Below, piece after piece: positions 8,584 through 16,972 of a DNA stretch of 33,471 nucleotides. Made by a program: the position numbers and the translations under genes. The notes under the pieces are model-generated. The model ran no database searches, was not told the DNA's origin, and worked only from the letters and a program-made list of their open reading frames with translations. Origin of the DNA: Flavobacteriales bacterium (GTDB taxonomy: Bacteria; Bacteroidota; Bacteroidia; Flavobacteriales_D; Sanyastnellaceae); the NCBI GenBank assembly GCA_029245065.1, contig JAQWQB010000087.1:1-33471 (forward strand), in the 5' to 3' direction. Position 1 is the stretch's first letter. Each line of letters begins with the position of its first letter.

Positions 8584-10944
8584 CTAAATAATCGTCGCCC
8601 TGATCCGCTCTGTTGACCCATCAACTGATTGAAATTCGAAATAGTAAAAACCGGCGGCAGCGCCTTCTAAACTCAACGTCGAAGGCCCTATCCAATGGAA
8701 ATCAACAACCCTTCCTCTAGCATCATATACCGCTAGGGTTTTACCCTGAGCACCCGAAACATTGAAGAAACCATTACTAGGGTTCGGGAAAATAGCAACC
8801 TCTTCAATTACGCGGATGACATCGTCTTGATTCGAAAAACTAGATGCACCGTTAAAATCTGTTTGCTTGGCTCTGTAATAGCTAACTCCTTCCAATGGGT
8901 GTTTGTCGACCCAATCATAAGACAGCTGTTGATTTGTGGTACCAGCTCCTTGCACCGTTCCAACTGGCTCCCAACTGATTCCATCTTTAGATCTCTCAAC
9001 CGTGAAGAAATCGTTGTTCAGTTGAGAGGAGACCTCCCAAGAGCAGCGTACTTCACTTCCTTGAAGTTGCAGTTCCGCTTCGAAATCGAGCCAATCCACT
9101 GGCAACATCAATTGAGAACACAAATAGAGTGTTATTCCAGAAGTCGCTTCGCACGTGCAAACCTCATCCATTGTCATGGTTAAAGTCTCTGCTACCGCAT
9201 CGAGGTTGTCCAGTATTCCGTCTACTTCTAGAATTACAAATGTTTCGCCAGGCTGAAACGTAACCGAGGTGGGAATCGCATTAAAATCAACCCCCGCCAA
9301 AGCGGTTCCTGTTAACGAAAAATTCACAGTAGTTGCTTCCGTAAATGGTTCTCCATAATTCACAAACACAAATGAACCTCCCTCCTCGCAACTTGCGGGA
9401 GTAGATTGAACACCGCTGTCAGCTGAAGCAGCAGCAGCCACATCAACACCGCCTGAAAAACTCTCTGCCTTCAGGAAAACAGCTGAGTCATAAGAGCTAT
9501 CTCCTGCATCTGCTATGGCAATGGTAATCTGATACGTCTCACAAGGAATGGTATTAATGGTGGCCTGAAGCGGCACCGTGTACCCATCATATTCCACGGC
9601 GGTGCCACCCACATTATCAATGTAGTAAGCAGGATAGTAAGGCGGACAAGCTACTCCATTGTTATTCACGTTGTTTATTGAAACCCAATCCGTCGACCCA
9701 GGAACTACTGCAATATTTGTATTGGTCGCATAGCCTGGTCCTGTTATGAAGAAAGCAAAAGCGTCATTGAAGGAGCAAACAAACTCAGGATATTCATCTG
9801 AAGCAAACACGTAATCAAAGGTAACTTCGGTTGTACTCGCTTCAAAAGCGAAAGTAAATTCTACCGCATCGTATGTAAAGTCCCCAGTCATGGCTTCTAA
9901 CAACAGACTACCTCCTGAGCCGTTTAAACCCGTGACGGAACCCGTTGTATTCGGCCCCACAGCATCAATTGCTGCTCCTGTGGTGAGGATAATCCCCTCT
10001 TCAATCCCAATTGCGTCCCCATTAGTGAAGGCACCTATTGCCGCGTCAGCCCCGTTAAACGTAATGGCTGAAGCGCTCAAACATTCTCCTAAGAACACTT
10101 CTGAAATTAATTGCTGAGCTGAATAAGTGGTAGCATCTACTACAATCGGCTCTGGAGGCTCAGGAATATCGCAATCAATATCACCTACCTGAATAGGAAC
10201 AGCTAATGCAGAGCCAGCAAGCAAGGTTCCAGTGCCAACAACGGCACCATCACTTGCAGTGAGTTGCCAAGTTGCTCCATTCCATCCATCTCCAAAACTA
10301 TCCAATAGGTTCACCGTATGACAGCCTTCGGGCAAGCATAGAAAAGTGTTTGCCGGCGCTAAACCAGTTGCCAACGTTGCTCCAAATTCATCTTGAATGT
10401 TCCATGAAATTTCTCCATCAAACGTTCCGCCGCCCACGACCATGGTTAAACATTCTCCAAAACAGCAATTTGAATCATCTGTATCGGTTGAATTGTAATT
10501 GCAAGCAGTAGGTAAATTACACCCCCCTGCTGCCAAGCAGTTCACTAAGGTCACACCAAAGTACTCAGCACCAGTTGTATTGGTCGCACAGAAATATTGA
10601 TTTAACTGAATGGTATAAGCTCCTGTTTGACTAGCCGTAAAGGTGATGGTTGATTGAAGACCACAAAAATCATCGTTGTAAGCCTCAACGGCTAATGCCG
10701 GATCAAAGAGTGTCAGTTGTGTATCCCATGTTGTTCCACAAGTAGATATGGTATATGTACATCCAGCGGTAGCCTGAAGGGTGAACTGATCTCCACCCCA
10801 TGCGAAATTCAATAACTCTACTGTTTGACCAGGAACTGTGGGCGTGACATCGCCGTAATTCAAACCACCATACCCGCATTGTCCGCTCATGGAAAAAGCA
10901 GACAGCAAAGCCAGTACAAACACCAAGTAGGTAGAGGTTCTCAT
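8584..10944 (-). CDS. T9SS-sorted surface protein with choice-of-anchor L-like domain (paralogue 2)
   Basis: The 786-residue product has a signal peptide (about 1-22). The same N-terminal modules as its downstream neighbour follow (NYGDVTP, WGGDQFTLQA, CNLPTACNYN, DSFGDGWNGA). The middle differs. It first resembles the choice-of-anchor L domain (TYSAQQLISEVFLG, then GIILTTGAA, FVFASDEYPEF and ADAGDSSYDSAVFLKA). A Calx-beta-like stretch then carries VNFSLTGTALAGVDF. The tail matches the neighbour again: LPVDWLDFEAEL, an Fn3-like segment, and a type A sorting domain from IFPNPSNGFF. The downstream paralogue begins 64 bp after its stop, with no clear promoter between, so the two are probably co-transcribed. 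Surface location is well supported; function is unknown. Confidence 0.87.
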   Translation of the reverse strand: MRTSTYLVFVLALLSAFSMSGQCGYGGLNYGDVTPTVPGQTVELLNFAWGGDQFTLQATAGCTYTISTCGTTWDTQLTLFDPALAVEAYNDDFCGLQSTITFTASQTGAYTIQLNQYFCATNTTGAEYFGVTLVNCLAAGGCNLPTACNYNSTDTDDSNCCFGECLTMVVGGGTFDGEISWNIQDEFGATLATGLAPANTFLCLPEGCHTVNLLDSFGDGWNGATWQLTASDGAVVGTGTLLAGSALAVPIQVGDIDCDIPEPPEPIVVDATTYSAQQLISEVFLGECLSASAITFNGADAAIGAFTNGDAIGIEEGIILTTGAAIDAVGPNTTGSVTGLNGSGGSLLLEAMTGDFTYDAVEFTFAFEASTTEVTFDYVFASDEYPEFVCSFNDAFAFFITGPGYATNTNIAVVPGSTDWVSINNVNNNGVACPPYYPAYYIDNVGGTAVEYDGYTVPLQATINTIPCETYQITIAIADAGDSSYDSAVFLKAESFSGGVDVAAAASADSGVQSTPASCEEGGSFVFVNYGEPFTEATTVNFSLTGTALAGVDFNAIPTSVTFQPGETFVILEVDGILDNLDAVAETLTMTMDEVCTCEATSGITLYLCSQLMLPVDWLDFEAELQLQGSEVRCSWEVSSQLNNDFFTVERSKDGISWEPVGTVQGAGTTNQQLSYDWVDKHPLEGVSYYRAKQTDFNGASSFSNQDDVIRVIEEVAIFPNPSNGFFNVSGAQGKTLAVYDARGRVVDFHWIGPSTLSLEGAAAGFYYFEFQSVDGSTERIRATII

Positions 10945-10990
10945 TCAATAGTAACTAAGGCTAGGGCGTAAAAGCCCCAAAAGGTCAGTT

Positions 10991-11022
10991 GCAAGATACG
11001 GATATTTAACTGCACAAGCAAA
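10991..11022 (-). promoter_or_regulatory. full -33/-7 promoter for the tandem T9SS genes
   Basis: On the minus strand TTTG (11022-11019) is followed after exactly 20 bases by TATCTTGC (10998-10991), close to the Bacteroidota -33 TTTG / -7 TAnnTTTG arrangement. It lies about 47 bp before the ATG of the 786-residue T9SS protein. It is the only promoter in the window where I see both elements at the expected spacing. Confidence 0.55.
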
Positions 11023-11055
11023 CGATCGGTAATAACAAGCTTCCTTTGACTTTAG

Positions 11056-11063
11056 TACCTTTC
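11056..11063 (+). promoter_or_regulatory. possible -7 box TACCTTTC for the MazG-like gene
   Basis: TACCTTTC, followed by G, matches the -7 consensus at seven of eight positions and lies 22 bases before the MazG-like ATG. No -33 TTTG is seen at the expected spacing, so this is a weak call. Confidence 0.35.
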
Positions 11064-11085
11064 GATTTCAAATTCACGACCGTTT

Positions 11086-11415
11086 ATGACCATTACAGAA
11101 GCTCAGCAAAAAATTGACCATTGGATTAAGACGTATGGTGTTCGCTATTTTCACCAAACCACCAACATGGCAATTCTTAGCGAAGAAGTAGGTGAAGTTG
11201 CCCGAATCATTGCGCGCCGCTACGGAGAGCAATCGGAAAAACCTTCTGATGCCGAGAAAGATCTCGGAGATGAAATGGCCGATGTCATGTGGGTATTAAT
11301 GTGCCTTGCGAATCAGTGCGACATCAACCTTGAAGAAGCTTTTGAGCGAAACATGAAGAAGAAAACGGACCGTGACCACGACCGCCACATCAACAACCCT
11401 AAACTCAACCCATGA
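11086..11415 (+). CDS. MazG-like nucleotide pyrophosphohydrolase
   Basis: This all-alpha NTP pyrophosphatase of 109 residues is a single MazG-like domain. The metal-binding EExxE motif is EEVGE at 33-37. The second acidic motif is in GDEMADVMW at 61-69, with Glu63 and Asp66 as likely magnesium ligands. Such enzymes hydrolyse non-canonical or damaged NTPs to NMP and pyrophosphate; the exact substrate cannot be predicted. The stop overlaps the next gene's ATG by 4 bp (ATGA), so translation is probably coupled to the Asp-box protein gene. I recall this family directly beside dtd in many Bacteroidota, whereas here two T9SS genes separate them. Confidence 0.92.
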   Translation: MTITEAQQKIDHWIKTYGVRYFHQTTNMAILSEEVGEVARIIARRYGEQSEKPSDAEKDLGDEMADVMWVLMCLANQCDINLEEAFERNMKKKTDRDHDRHINNPKLNP

Positions 11416-14294
11416 TGAGATTAATTTTTGCGCTATCCCTGAGCACCGTAATGCTTTCTTGCGCCTCACTTCAAGCACAACGCAACCAATCTGCACTACC
11501 GAAAACTTCAAGTGAAAGTAGGATGCAAAACGTGTCCCAAAAAGAAGGCATGGCAGCGGCGTCATCTTTGAATGGAATTCCGGCTCGAAACGTTGGACCT
11601 ACTATCATGAGCGGACGAGTAACTGATATTGACGTGAACCCCAATGACCCTTCGCAGTTCTATGTTGCATACGCTAGCGGTGGACTTTGGGTAACCAGAA
11701 ATAACGGAGCTTCCTTCGAACCTGTAGCGGACGAACTACCAACATTAACCATAGGTGACATTGCCGTTGTTTGGGGAGAAACGGAACAATTGTGGGTTGG
11801 CTCGGGTGAAAACAACTCATCCCGAAGTTCATACGCGGGAATGGGACTCTATTTCTCACCAGACGGAGGTGAAACATGGCAACACAAGGGGCTTCCAGAA
11901 AGTCACCACATTGGTCGTATTTCCATCAACCCATCAACACCGTCAGAACTCTGCGTAGCAGTCATGGGTCACTTATACACCCCGAACAAAGAGAGAGGTA
12001 TTTATACATCAACAGACCAGGGCGAAACGTGGAATCAAACCCTTTTTGTGAACGAAGTAACAGGGGCCATAGACTTGGTAAGAGACCCGTTAGACTCAAA
12101 TCACCTCTTTGCTTCTACGTGGGAAAAAAGCAGAGCAGCTTGGAACTTTGTAGAAGGAGGGAATGGTTCAGGAATTTGGGAAAGCATTGACAACGGAGCG
12201 ACCTGGAAGCGTATCACTTCAGAAAACGATTTCCCCGAAGGATCTCGTTGTGGGCGAATTGGGCTTTCTATGTACAATGGACCAAAAGGATTGGCACTGT
12301 ATGCCATGGTAGACAACCAAGAACATAGACCAGAAACGGAAGAGGCGGACACCAATCTAACGAAGCTAGATTTCAAAGACATGGACAAAGCTGCGTTCAT
12401 GCAGTTGGACACCTTAAAACTAGAAGGCTTTTTAGCTTCAAATAATTTTGACGAAGCTTACACCGCGACGTATTTATTTGAACAAATATCTACTGAAGAA
12501 CTGGAACCCATTGCGCTCTACAACTACCTTTATGACGCGAATGAGAACCTTTTCGACACCCCGGTTATTGGACCAGAAGTATACCGTTATGAGGAGGTTT
12601 TTGGAAACTGGAAACGAACACACGAAGATTTCCTAGATGACGTCTGCTACAGCTATGGGTATTATTTCGGTATGCTGCGAGTTCACCCCAAGAACCCTAA
12701 AAAACTTTACATCGCGGGTGTTCCAATCATCACATCTGATGACGGTGGGGCAACTTGGAAGAGCATCCAACAAGCCAACCAACACGTAGACCACCATTCA
12801 CTCTGGATTAACCCCAACCGCGACGGCCACATCATCAACGGAAACGACGGAGGGATCAACATTTCGTACGATGACGGAGAGACGTATTTCAAATGCAACT
12901 CCCCTGCGGTTGGACAGTTTTACACCGTACAAGTTGACAACGCAACCCCTTACAACGTATACGGAGGACTGCAAGACAATGGCGTTTGGGTAGGACCAAG
13001 TGACTATGAAGCGAGCGTTCGTTGGCACCAATCTGGAAGATACCCTTACGAAGAACTCATGGGAGGCGACGGGATGCAAATTGAAGTAGACACCCGCACG
13101 AATCAAACTGTTTACACGGGCTATCAGTTCGGACATTACTACCGCATTAATCGTACAACGGGAGAACAACTTTACATTCATCCCAAGCACGAATTGGGCG
13201 AATTTCCATTGCGGTGGAATTGGCAAACACCTATCCACCTTTCGAAATTCAATCAAGACATTCTCTACATGGCTTCCAATCGCTTCCACCGTTCAATGGA
13301 CGCAGGAGAAACATGGGAAACGCTTTCCGAAGACCTGACTTCTGGCGCCGTTCCAGGTGATGTACCTTTCGGAACGTCCACTTCCATTGATGAATCCCCG
13401 CTTCAATTCGGAAAACTGATTGTAGGAACAGACGATGGACACGTTTGGAAAAGCAGTGATGCAGGGCAAACTTGGACTGAAATTAGCAATGGACTTCCTG
13501 CCAACTACTGGATTTCACGCGTAGCTTACTCCGCCCATGAAGAAGACGTTCTATATGTTACCCTGAACGGATATAGAACAGACGACTTCGCCAGCCTTCT
13601 TTACACCTCATCAAACGACGGACAAACATGGGAAAGGTTAGGCATTGATATTCCAAACGAACCCATCAATGTAGTGCTTGAAGACCCGCTTTACGCCGAG
13701 TTGTTGTTCGTTGGAACAGACAACGGACTTTACATTTCTGTTGACGCTGGTTTGTCATTTGATCTTTATCAAAACGACTTCCCTTCAGTTGCTGTTCACG
13801 ACTTAGTAATTCAGGAGCGTGAAGAAGACTTGGTCATCGGAACCCATGGCAGATCTATTTACATTCTACCGTTAACACATCTTCATCTTGGACTTGCACA
13901 AGAGTCAAATGACCTGCTTGTCTTTGAGACCGAAACAATAAACCACAATGGTTCTTGGGGATCAGCATGGAGCAAGTGGGTAGACGTTTGGGAACCGGAG
14001 ACTTCGGTGGCTATCTTCAACCCAGAAAAAGGGACCGCTACGCTCGAGATCACTTACAACGAACAAGTGATCCACAAAGAAGAGGTTAGCTTAAACAAAG
14101 GGGTGAATTACATCGATTACGACCTGGCCATTGACCCTGAAGCTGTTGAAGAATTCAATCAAACCAAGGCAACTGAGGAAAACGCAGGAAGTGCTGTTGC
14201 TGACAACGAAAAACACTATCTACCTGTTGGAAGTTACACGGTAACGATCAACAAGGAAGGTAAATCTTCATCAACAACGCTAGTAATCGAATAA
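11412..14294 (+). CDS. exported Asp-box (BNR/sortilin-like) beta-propeller protein
   Basis: This protein of 960 residues is built around many Asp-box turns of the S-x-D-x-G-x-T-W type, for example SPDGGETW, STDQGETW, SIDNGATW, SDDGGATW, SMDAGETW and SSDAGQTW. This indicates one or two beta-propellers related to VPS10/sortilin and sialidase-fold proteins, often named glycosyl hydrolase in Bacteroidota. No sialidase catalytic set is evident, so enzymatic activity is uncertain. The N-terminus (VMLSCASLQAQ) could be a lipoprotein signal at the Cys or an ordinary signal peptide cut after LQA. The C-terminus lacks a type A sorting domain. The start overlaps the MazG-like stop, and a second ATG follows one codon later. 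It converges on nadE with 7 bp between stops. Confidence 0.85.
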   Translation: MMRLIFALSLSTVMLSCASLQAQRNQSALPKTSSESRMQNVSQKEGMAAASSLNGIPARNVGPTIMSGRVTDIDVNPNDPSQFYVAYASGGLWVTRNNGASFEPVADELPTLTIGDIAVVWGETEQLWVGSGENNSSRSSYAGMGLYFSPDGGETWQHKGLPESHHIGRISINPSTPSELCVAVMGHLYTPNKERGIYTSTDQGETWNQTLFVNEVTGAIDLVRDPLDSNHLFASTWEKSRAAWNFVEGGNGSGIWESIDNGATWKRITSENDFPEGSRCGRIGLSMYNGPKGLALYAMVDNQEHRPETEEADTNLTKLDFKDMDKAAFMQLDTLKLEGFLASNNFDEAYTATYLFEQISTEELEPIALYNYLYDANENLFDTPVIGPEVYRYEEVFGNWKRTHEDFLDDVCYSYGYYFGMLRVHPKNPKKLYIAGVPIITSDDGGATWKSIQQANQHVDHHSLWINPNRDGHIINGNDGGINISYDDGETYFKCNSPAVGQFYTVQVDNATPYNVYGGLQDNGVWVGPSDYEASVRWHQSGRYPYEELMGGDGMQIEVDTRTNQTVYTGYQFGHYYRINRTTGEQLYIHPKHELGEFPLRWNWQTPIHLSKFNQDILYMASNRFHRSMDAGETWETLSEDLTSGAVPGDVPFGTSTSIDESPLQFGKLIVGTDDGHVWKSSDAGQTWTEISNGLPANYWISRVAYSAHEEDVLYVTLNGYRTDDFASLLYTSSNDGQTWERLGIDIPNEPINVVLEDPLYAELLFVGTDNGLYISVDAGLSFDLYQNDFPSVAVHDLVIQEREEDLVIGTHGRSIYILPLTHLHLGLAQESNDLLVFETETINHNGSWGSAWSKWVDVWEPETSVAIFNPEKGTATLEITYNEQVIHKEEVSLNKGVNYIDYDLAIDPEAVEEFNQTKATEENAGSAVADNEKHYLPVGSYTVTINKEGKSSSTTLVIE

Positions 14295-14301
14295 CGATTG
14301 G

Positions 14302-15087
14302 TTATTTGAGGTGAGCGGGGATTTCACACACCGGAATCGGCACCATTTTGTGCTGGTTCGCACGGTGAAGTCTTGTGTAGATATCCATCACCTCTTTTTG
14401 TCGGCCAGTTAGCTCTGAAGCATCTTTGCCTGCTTCAATAAAATCCATTGCCCATTCGAGTTCTGGGTAGGAAGCACCAATTTGATCTTCATCCGTGCGG
14501 TCATCTCCCCACAGGCCATCTGTTGGAGCGGCAGCCATAATTGCGTCTCCAACACCAACTTCAGCTCCAACCGCGTAGACTTCCGTTTTATTTAAGTCGG
14601 CAATTGGACTTAAATCAACACCTCCATCTCCGTACTTGGTATAGAATCCTACTCCGAAGTCTTCCACCTTATTTCCCGTTCCTGCAACTAGGGAACCTTG
14701 CAATCCTGCAAAGTAATAGAGAGTTGTCATTCTCAAACGCGCTCTGGTATTCACCAAAGCCATGCTTGCTTTATCAGGATCAGCATCAGGGACCACTTCA
14801 ATAAAGTCATCAAAGGATTTCGTCAATTCCACTTCTTGTCTGCTGACATTTGGAAACCGCTTCATGAGCGAATCAATATGCTCAGAGGCACGTGTCACTT
14901 GGGAGGGCGCTTGGTGAATAGGCATTTCAACGCAAAGCACCGGCTTTCCGGTCATGGCTACCAGCGTAGAGGTAACAGCCGAATCAATTCCTCCTGAAAT
15001 TCCAATAACAAATCCGTTGGTACGTGAATTTTCAGAATAAGATTTCAGCCACCCTACAATATGCTCAACAACAAGATTGGTCTTCAT
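14302..15087 (-). CDS. nadE: NAD+ synthase, ammonia-dependent
   Basis: NadE amidates nicotinic acid adenine dinucleotide to NAD+, using ATP, as the last step of NAD synthesis in the cytoplasm. At 261 residues it is the short ammonia-dependent form without a glutaminase domain. The PP-loop SGGIDSAV is at 31-38. The segment around LVAGTGNKVED and KYGDGGVDLSPIADLNKTEV matches the NaAD/ATP-binding and dimer region. It starts 2 bp after the stop of the PorT-like gene and is probably co-transcribed with it. nadE near gldB and gldC is an arrangement I recall from other Flavobacteriales. Confidence 0.96.
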   Translation of the reverse strand: MKTNLVVEHIVGWLKSYSENSRTNGFVIGISGGIDSAVTSTLVAMTGKPVLCVEMPIHQAPSQVTRASEHIDSLMKRFPNVSRQEVELTKSFDDFIEVVPDADPDKASMALVNTRARLRMTTLYYFAGLQGSLVAGTGNKVEDFGVGFYTKYGDGGVDLSPIADLNKTEVYAVGAEVGVGDAIMAAAPTDGLWGDDRTDEDQIGASYPELEWAMDFIEAGKDASELTGRQKEVMDIYTRLHRANQHKMVPIPVCEIPAHLK

Positions 15088-15089
15088 AA

Positions 15090-15878
15090 TTAGAACAATA
15101 AACCTACAGATAGTCCAATTGTACTTCCATTAGCCTTCAACTTGGTTGTTTCAGGGCGAAGGGTTTCAGAATTGAAGATTGGCTCATCTCTTTCCGTTTC
15201 CACTGCGTCAGTATTGCGCATAGAATTGGTAAAGCCACTGTCAAAGAAGATGGCAGCCATTAAAGAAGTACTTCCTGAAAGATTGTATTCAACCCCAGCA
15301 CTGAAAATCATGCTCATGCGCAACAAGTTGATATCGTCTGTAAAGTTGATGTTCTCTTCTTCGAAAGAAGGGATTTTTGATTCTTCCCATATTTGACTCA
15401 TGTCTTCTTCAATGAGTTCAAAAATGTAATCAATGCGCTCGTCGCCATTCGCCTTCGTATTAAAACCAAGACCAATACCGAACTGTCCGAAATAGGTCAT
15501 GTAACCAATCTCATTTGTTCTCAACTTGAACGTCAATGGAATTTGAATATACTGAGCTGAATAGTCTCTTGTGATTCGTGTAACCACATCAACACCTTCA
15601 ACTTGATCTTCACTTAGGTACGACAGTTCTCCTCCATTTCGAATGATGTTCAATCCGGTTCCAAACGCATAGTTTTTCGTGAAATAGATATCTGCTATAA
15701 ACCCAAATCCTGCGCGTAACACCGCACCTTCATTCACAAAATGTTTTTCTTGAGGCTGAAACCAAGAGGTGTTCAAATCCCCTTTAAATCCCATTCTGAA
15801 TTTCGAAAAATCTTCTTGTGCGTTCAATCCGCATGAAAGCACTGTTAGAAGTATTAAAGCTGAAAGCGTCTTTTTCAT
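15090..15878 (-). CDS. PorT-family outer-membrane beta-barrel protein
   Basis: This 262-residue protein has a signal peptide (about 1-20, ending GLNAQ) and alternating beta strands such as RMGFKGDLNTSWF, YAFGTGLNIIRNGG and YIQIPLTFKLRTNEIGY. It ends with a terminal aromatic residue (GLSVGLLF), as barrel proteins do. The pattern fits the PorT/OMP_b-brl_2 family of Bacteroidota. Some members take part in T9SS assembly, but many are uncharacterised, so I do not call it porT itself. It sits upstream of nadE in the same direction, and its promoter region is shared with the divergent gldB gene, which also points to the envelope. A PorT-like barrel is likely; a role in secretion is speculative. Confidence 0.8.
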   Translation of the reverse strand: MKKTLSALILLTVLSCGLNAQEDFSKFRMGFKGDLNTSWFQPQEKHFVNEGAVLRAGFGFIADIYFTKNYAFGTGLNIIRNGGELSYLSEDQVEGVDVVTRITRDYSAQYIQIPLTFKLRTNEIGYMTYFGQFGIGLGFNTKANGDERIDYIFELIEEDMSQIWEESKIPSFEEENINFTDDINLLRMSMIFSAGVEYNLSGSTSLMAAIFFDSGFTNSMRNTDAVETERDEPIFNSETLRPETTKLKANGSTIGLSVGLLF

Positions 15879-15913
15879 AATATTGCTGTTTCAAATCCGT
15901 TTCGGACTATAGC

Positions 15914-15930
15914 CTTTGGACGGTCCAAAG
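15914..15930. promoter_or_regulatory. perfect inverted repeat between gldB and the PorT-like gene
   Basis: CTTTGGA and TCCAAAG form 7-bp perfect arms around a CGG centre. The TTTG in each arm also belongs to a putative -7 element pointing into the region: TAGCTTTG on the minus strand, and the loosely spaced TAGCCTTTG (15910-15918) on the plus strand. It could be a symmetric operator, or simply two opposed -7 boxes. Confidence 0.4.
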
Positions 15931-15933
15931 CTA
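15926..15933 (-). promoter_or_regulatory. -7 box TAGCTTTG for the PorT-like gene and nadE
   Basis: On the minus strand TAGCTTTG is an exact TAnnTTTG match, about 47 bp before the PorT-like ATG. It overlaps the right arm of the inverted repeat at 15914-15930. No -33 TTTG is seen at standard spacing. Confidence 0.42.
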
Positions 15934-15945
15934 CCAAAATTTCAC

Positions 15946-16971
15946 ATGTTGAGTAGACACCTCTTTTACACCGTTATAATTGCCCTGTTGTTCATTTCTT
16001 GCGAAAGCGACGACCGGCAAGCCGACATCTCTGCAATTGAGCAACAAGTTCAATTCCTAAACTTAAAAGATAGTTTGGCGCAAACTGATTTCACACAACA
16101 AGAAGAGGAATACCAAAGACTGTACCAAAGCTTCGGGAATTTCTGGACGAATTACACCGAGGACATCCTTCGAATTGGCAGCGGAAGGGAAAGCAGCACA
16201 TTAAATCAAATAGAGCAGTTTTTGACGTTCCCGGACATTAAAGCATCTGACGAAGGGATTACAGAAATCTACGGCACGAGCCTTTCCACCTATACCAAAT
16301 CCATTGATTTAGGCTTTCGGAGGTACCACTATTTTTTTCCAAATGACCGGTTGCCGGATGTTGTTTTCATGAACAGCGGTCACAATTTCGCTGTTTTTCC
16401 ATCTGAAGCACATTTAGGCATCGGACTTGAGTTCTTTTTGGGAAAAGATCACTTTATCAGCAGCACGTTGGACCCACAAATGTTCCCGCAGTACATGCGA
16501 AACAAAATGGAGCCAAGACTGCTTGTTCCAGACGCATTGAGGGGTTGGTTGCTTGTTCGGTTTCAAGACGACTACTATCATGAGGAAAACCTTATCTCCA
16601 ATCTCATGTACTGGGGCAAAGTCATGTACCTCTTAGAGCGTATGCTTCCTGAAGTTGACAAGGAAAACCTCATGGACTATTCCAAAGAGGAATTGGCGTG
16701 GTGCGAAAGCCACGAACGGAGCCTCTGGGTTGAATTCTCACAACAAGACGTGCTCTATGAAACAAGGCGATTTGAAATCAACCGTTGGATTGTAGACGGA
16801 CCGTTCACACGCGTAGACGGTTTACCGCAGGAGACCCCTTCTCGAATTGGGGTTTGGATCGCATGGCAGATTGCAAATGATTACATGAAACGAAATCCAG
16901 ACAAAACAATTCAGCAATTATTCGAAGATGAGAACTACCTTGCGATGCTGAATGCTTACCGACCCAATTAG
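15946..16971 (+). CDS. gldB: gliding motility lipoprotein GldB
   Basis: The product has 341 residues when started at the ATG at 15946. An upstream in-frame TTG at 15916 would add ten residues ahead of the signal sequence and is rejected. The N-terminus (LSRHLFYTVIIALLFISCESDD) is a lipoprotein signal with Cys at the end of a hydrophobic stretch, followed by acidic residues. The body is rich in aromatic residues (GFRRYHYFFPNDRLP, HNFAVFPSEAHLGIGLEFFLGKDH), as in GldB. Gld lipoproteins are needed for gliding in Flavobacterium johnsoniae, where gldB and gldC are adjacent, as here (1 bp between genes). The molecular role of GldB is not settled. Presence does not prove that this organism glides, since non-gliding relatives keep the gene. 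Confidence 0.88.
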   Translation: MLSRHLFYTVIIALLFISCESDDRQADISAIEQQVQFLNLKDSLAQTDFTQQEEEYQRLYQSFGNFWTNYTEDILRIGSGRESSTLNQIEQFLTFPDIKASDEGITEIYGTSLSTYTKSIDLGFRRYHYFFPNDRLPDVVFMNSGHNFAVFPSEAHLGIGLEFFLGKDHFISSTLDPQMFPQYMRNKMEPRLLVPDALRGWLLVRFQDDYYHEENLISNLMYWGKVMYLLERMLPEVDKENLMDYSKEELAWCESHERSLWVEFSQQDVLYETRRFEINRWIVDGPFTRVDGLPQETPSRIGVWIAWQIANDYMKRNPDKTIQQLFEDENYLAMLNAYRPN

Positions 16972-16972
16972 T

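Noticed and set aside
12798-13289. 163-codon minus-strand open frame within the Asp-box gene
   Set aside because: It is a shadow of the strongly coding plus-strand frame and has no signal or domain features.
14290-14306. Inverted repeat AATAAC-GATTG-GTTATT at the convergent stops of the Asp-box gene and nadE
   Set aside because: The stem is short and AT-rich, and much of it is the two facing TAA stops; too weak to call a terminator.
15916-15945. Longer GldB starting at TTG 15916
   Set aside because: It would place ten hydrophilic residues before a clear lipoprotein signal and would start inside the promoter palindrome.
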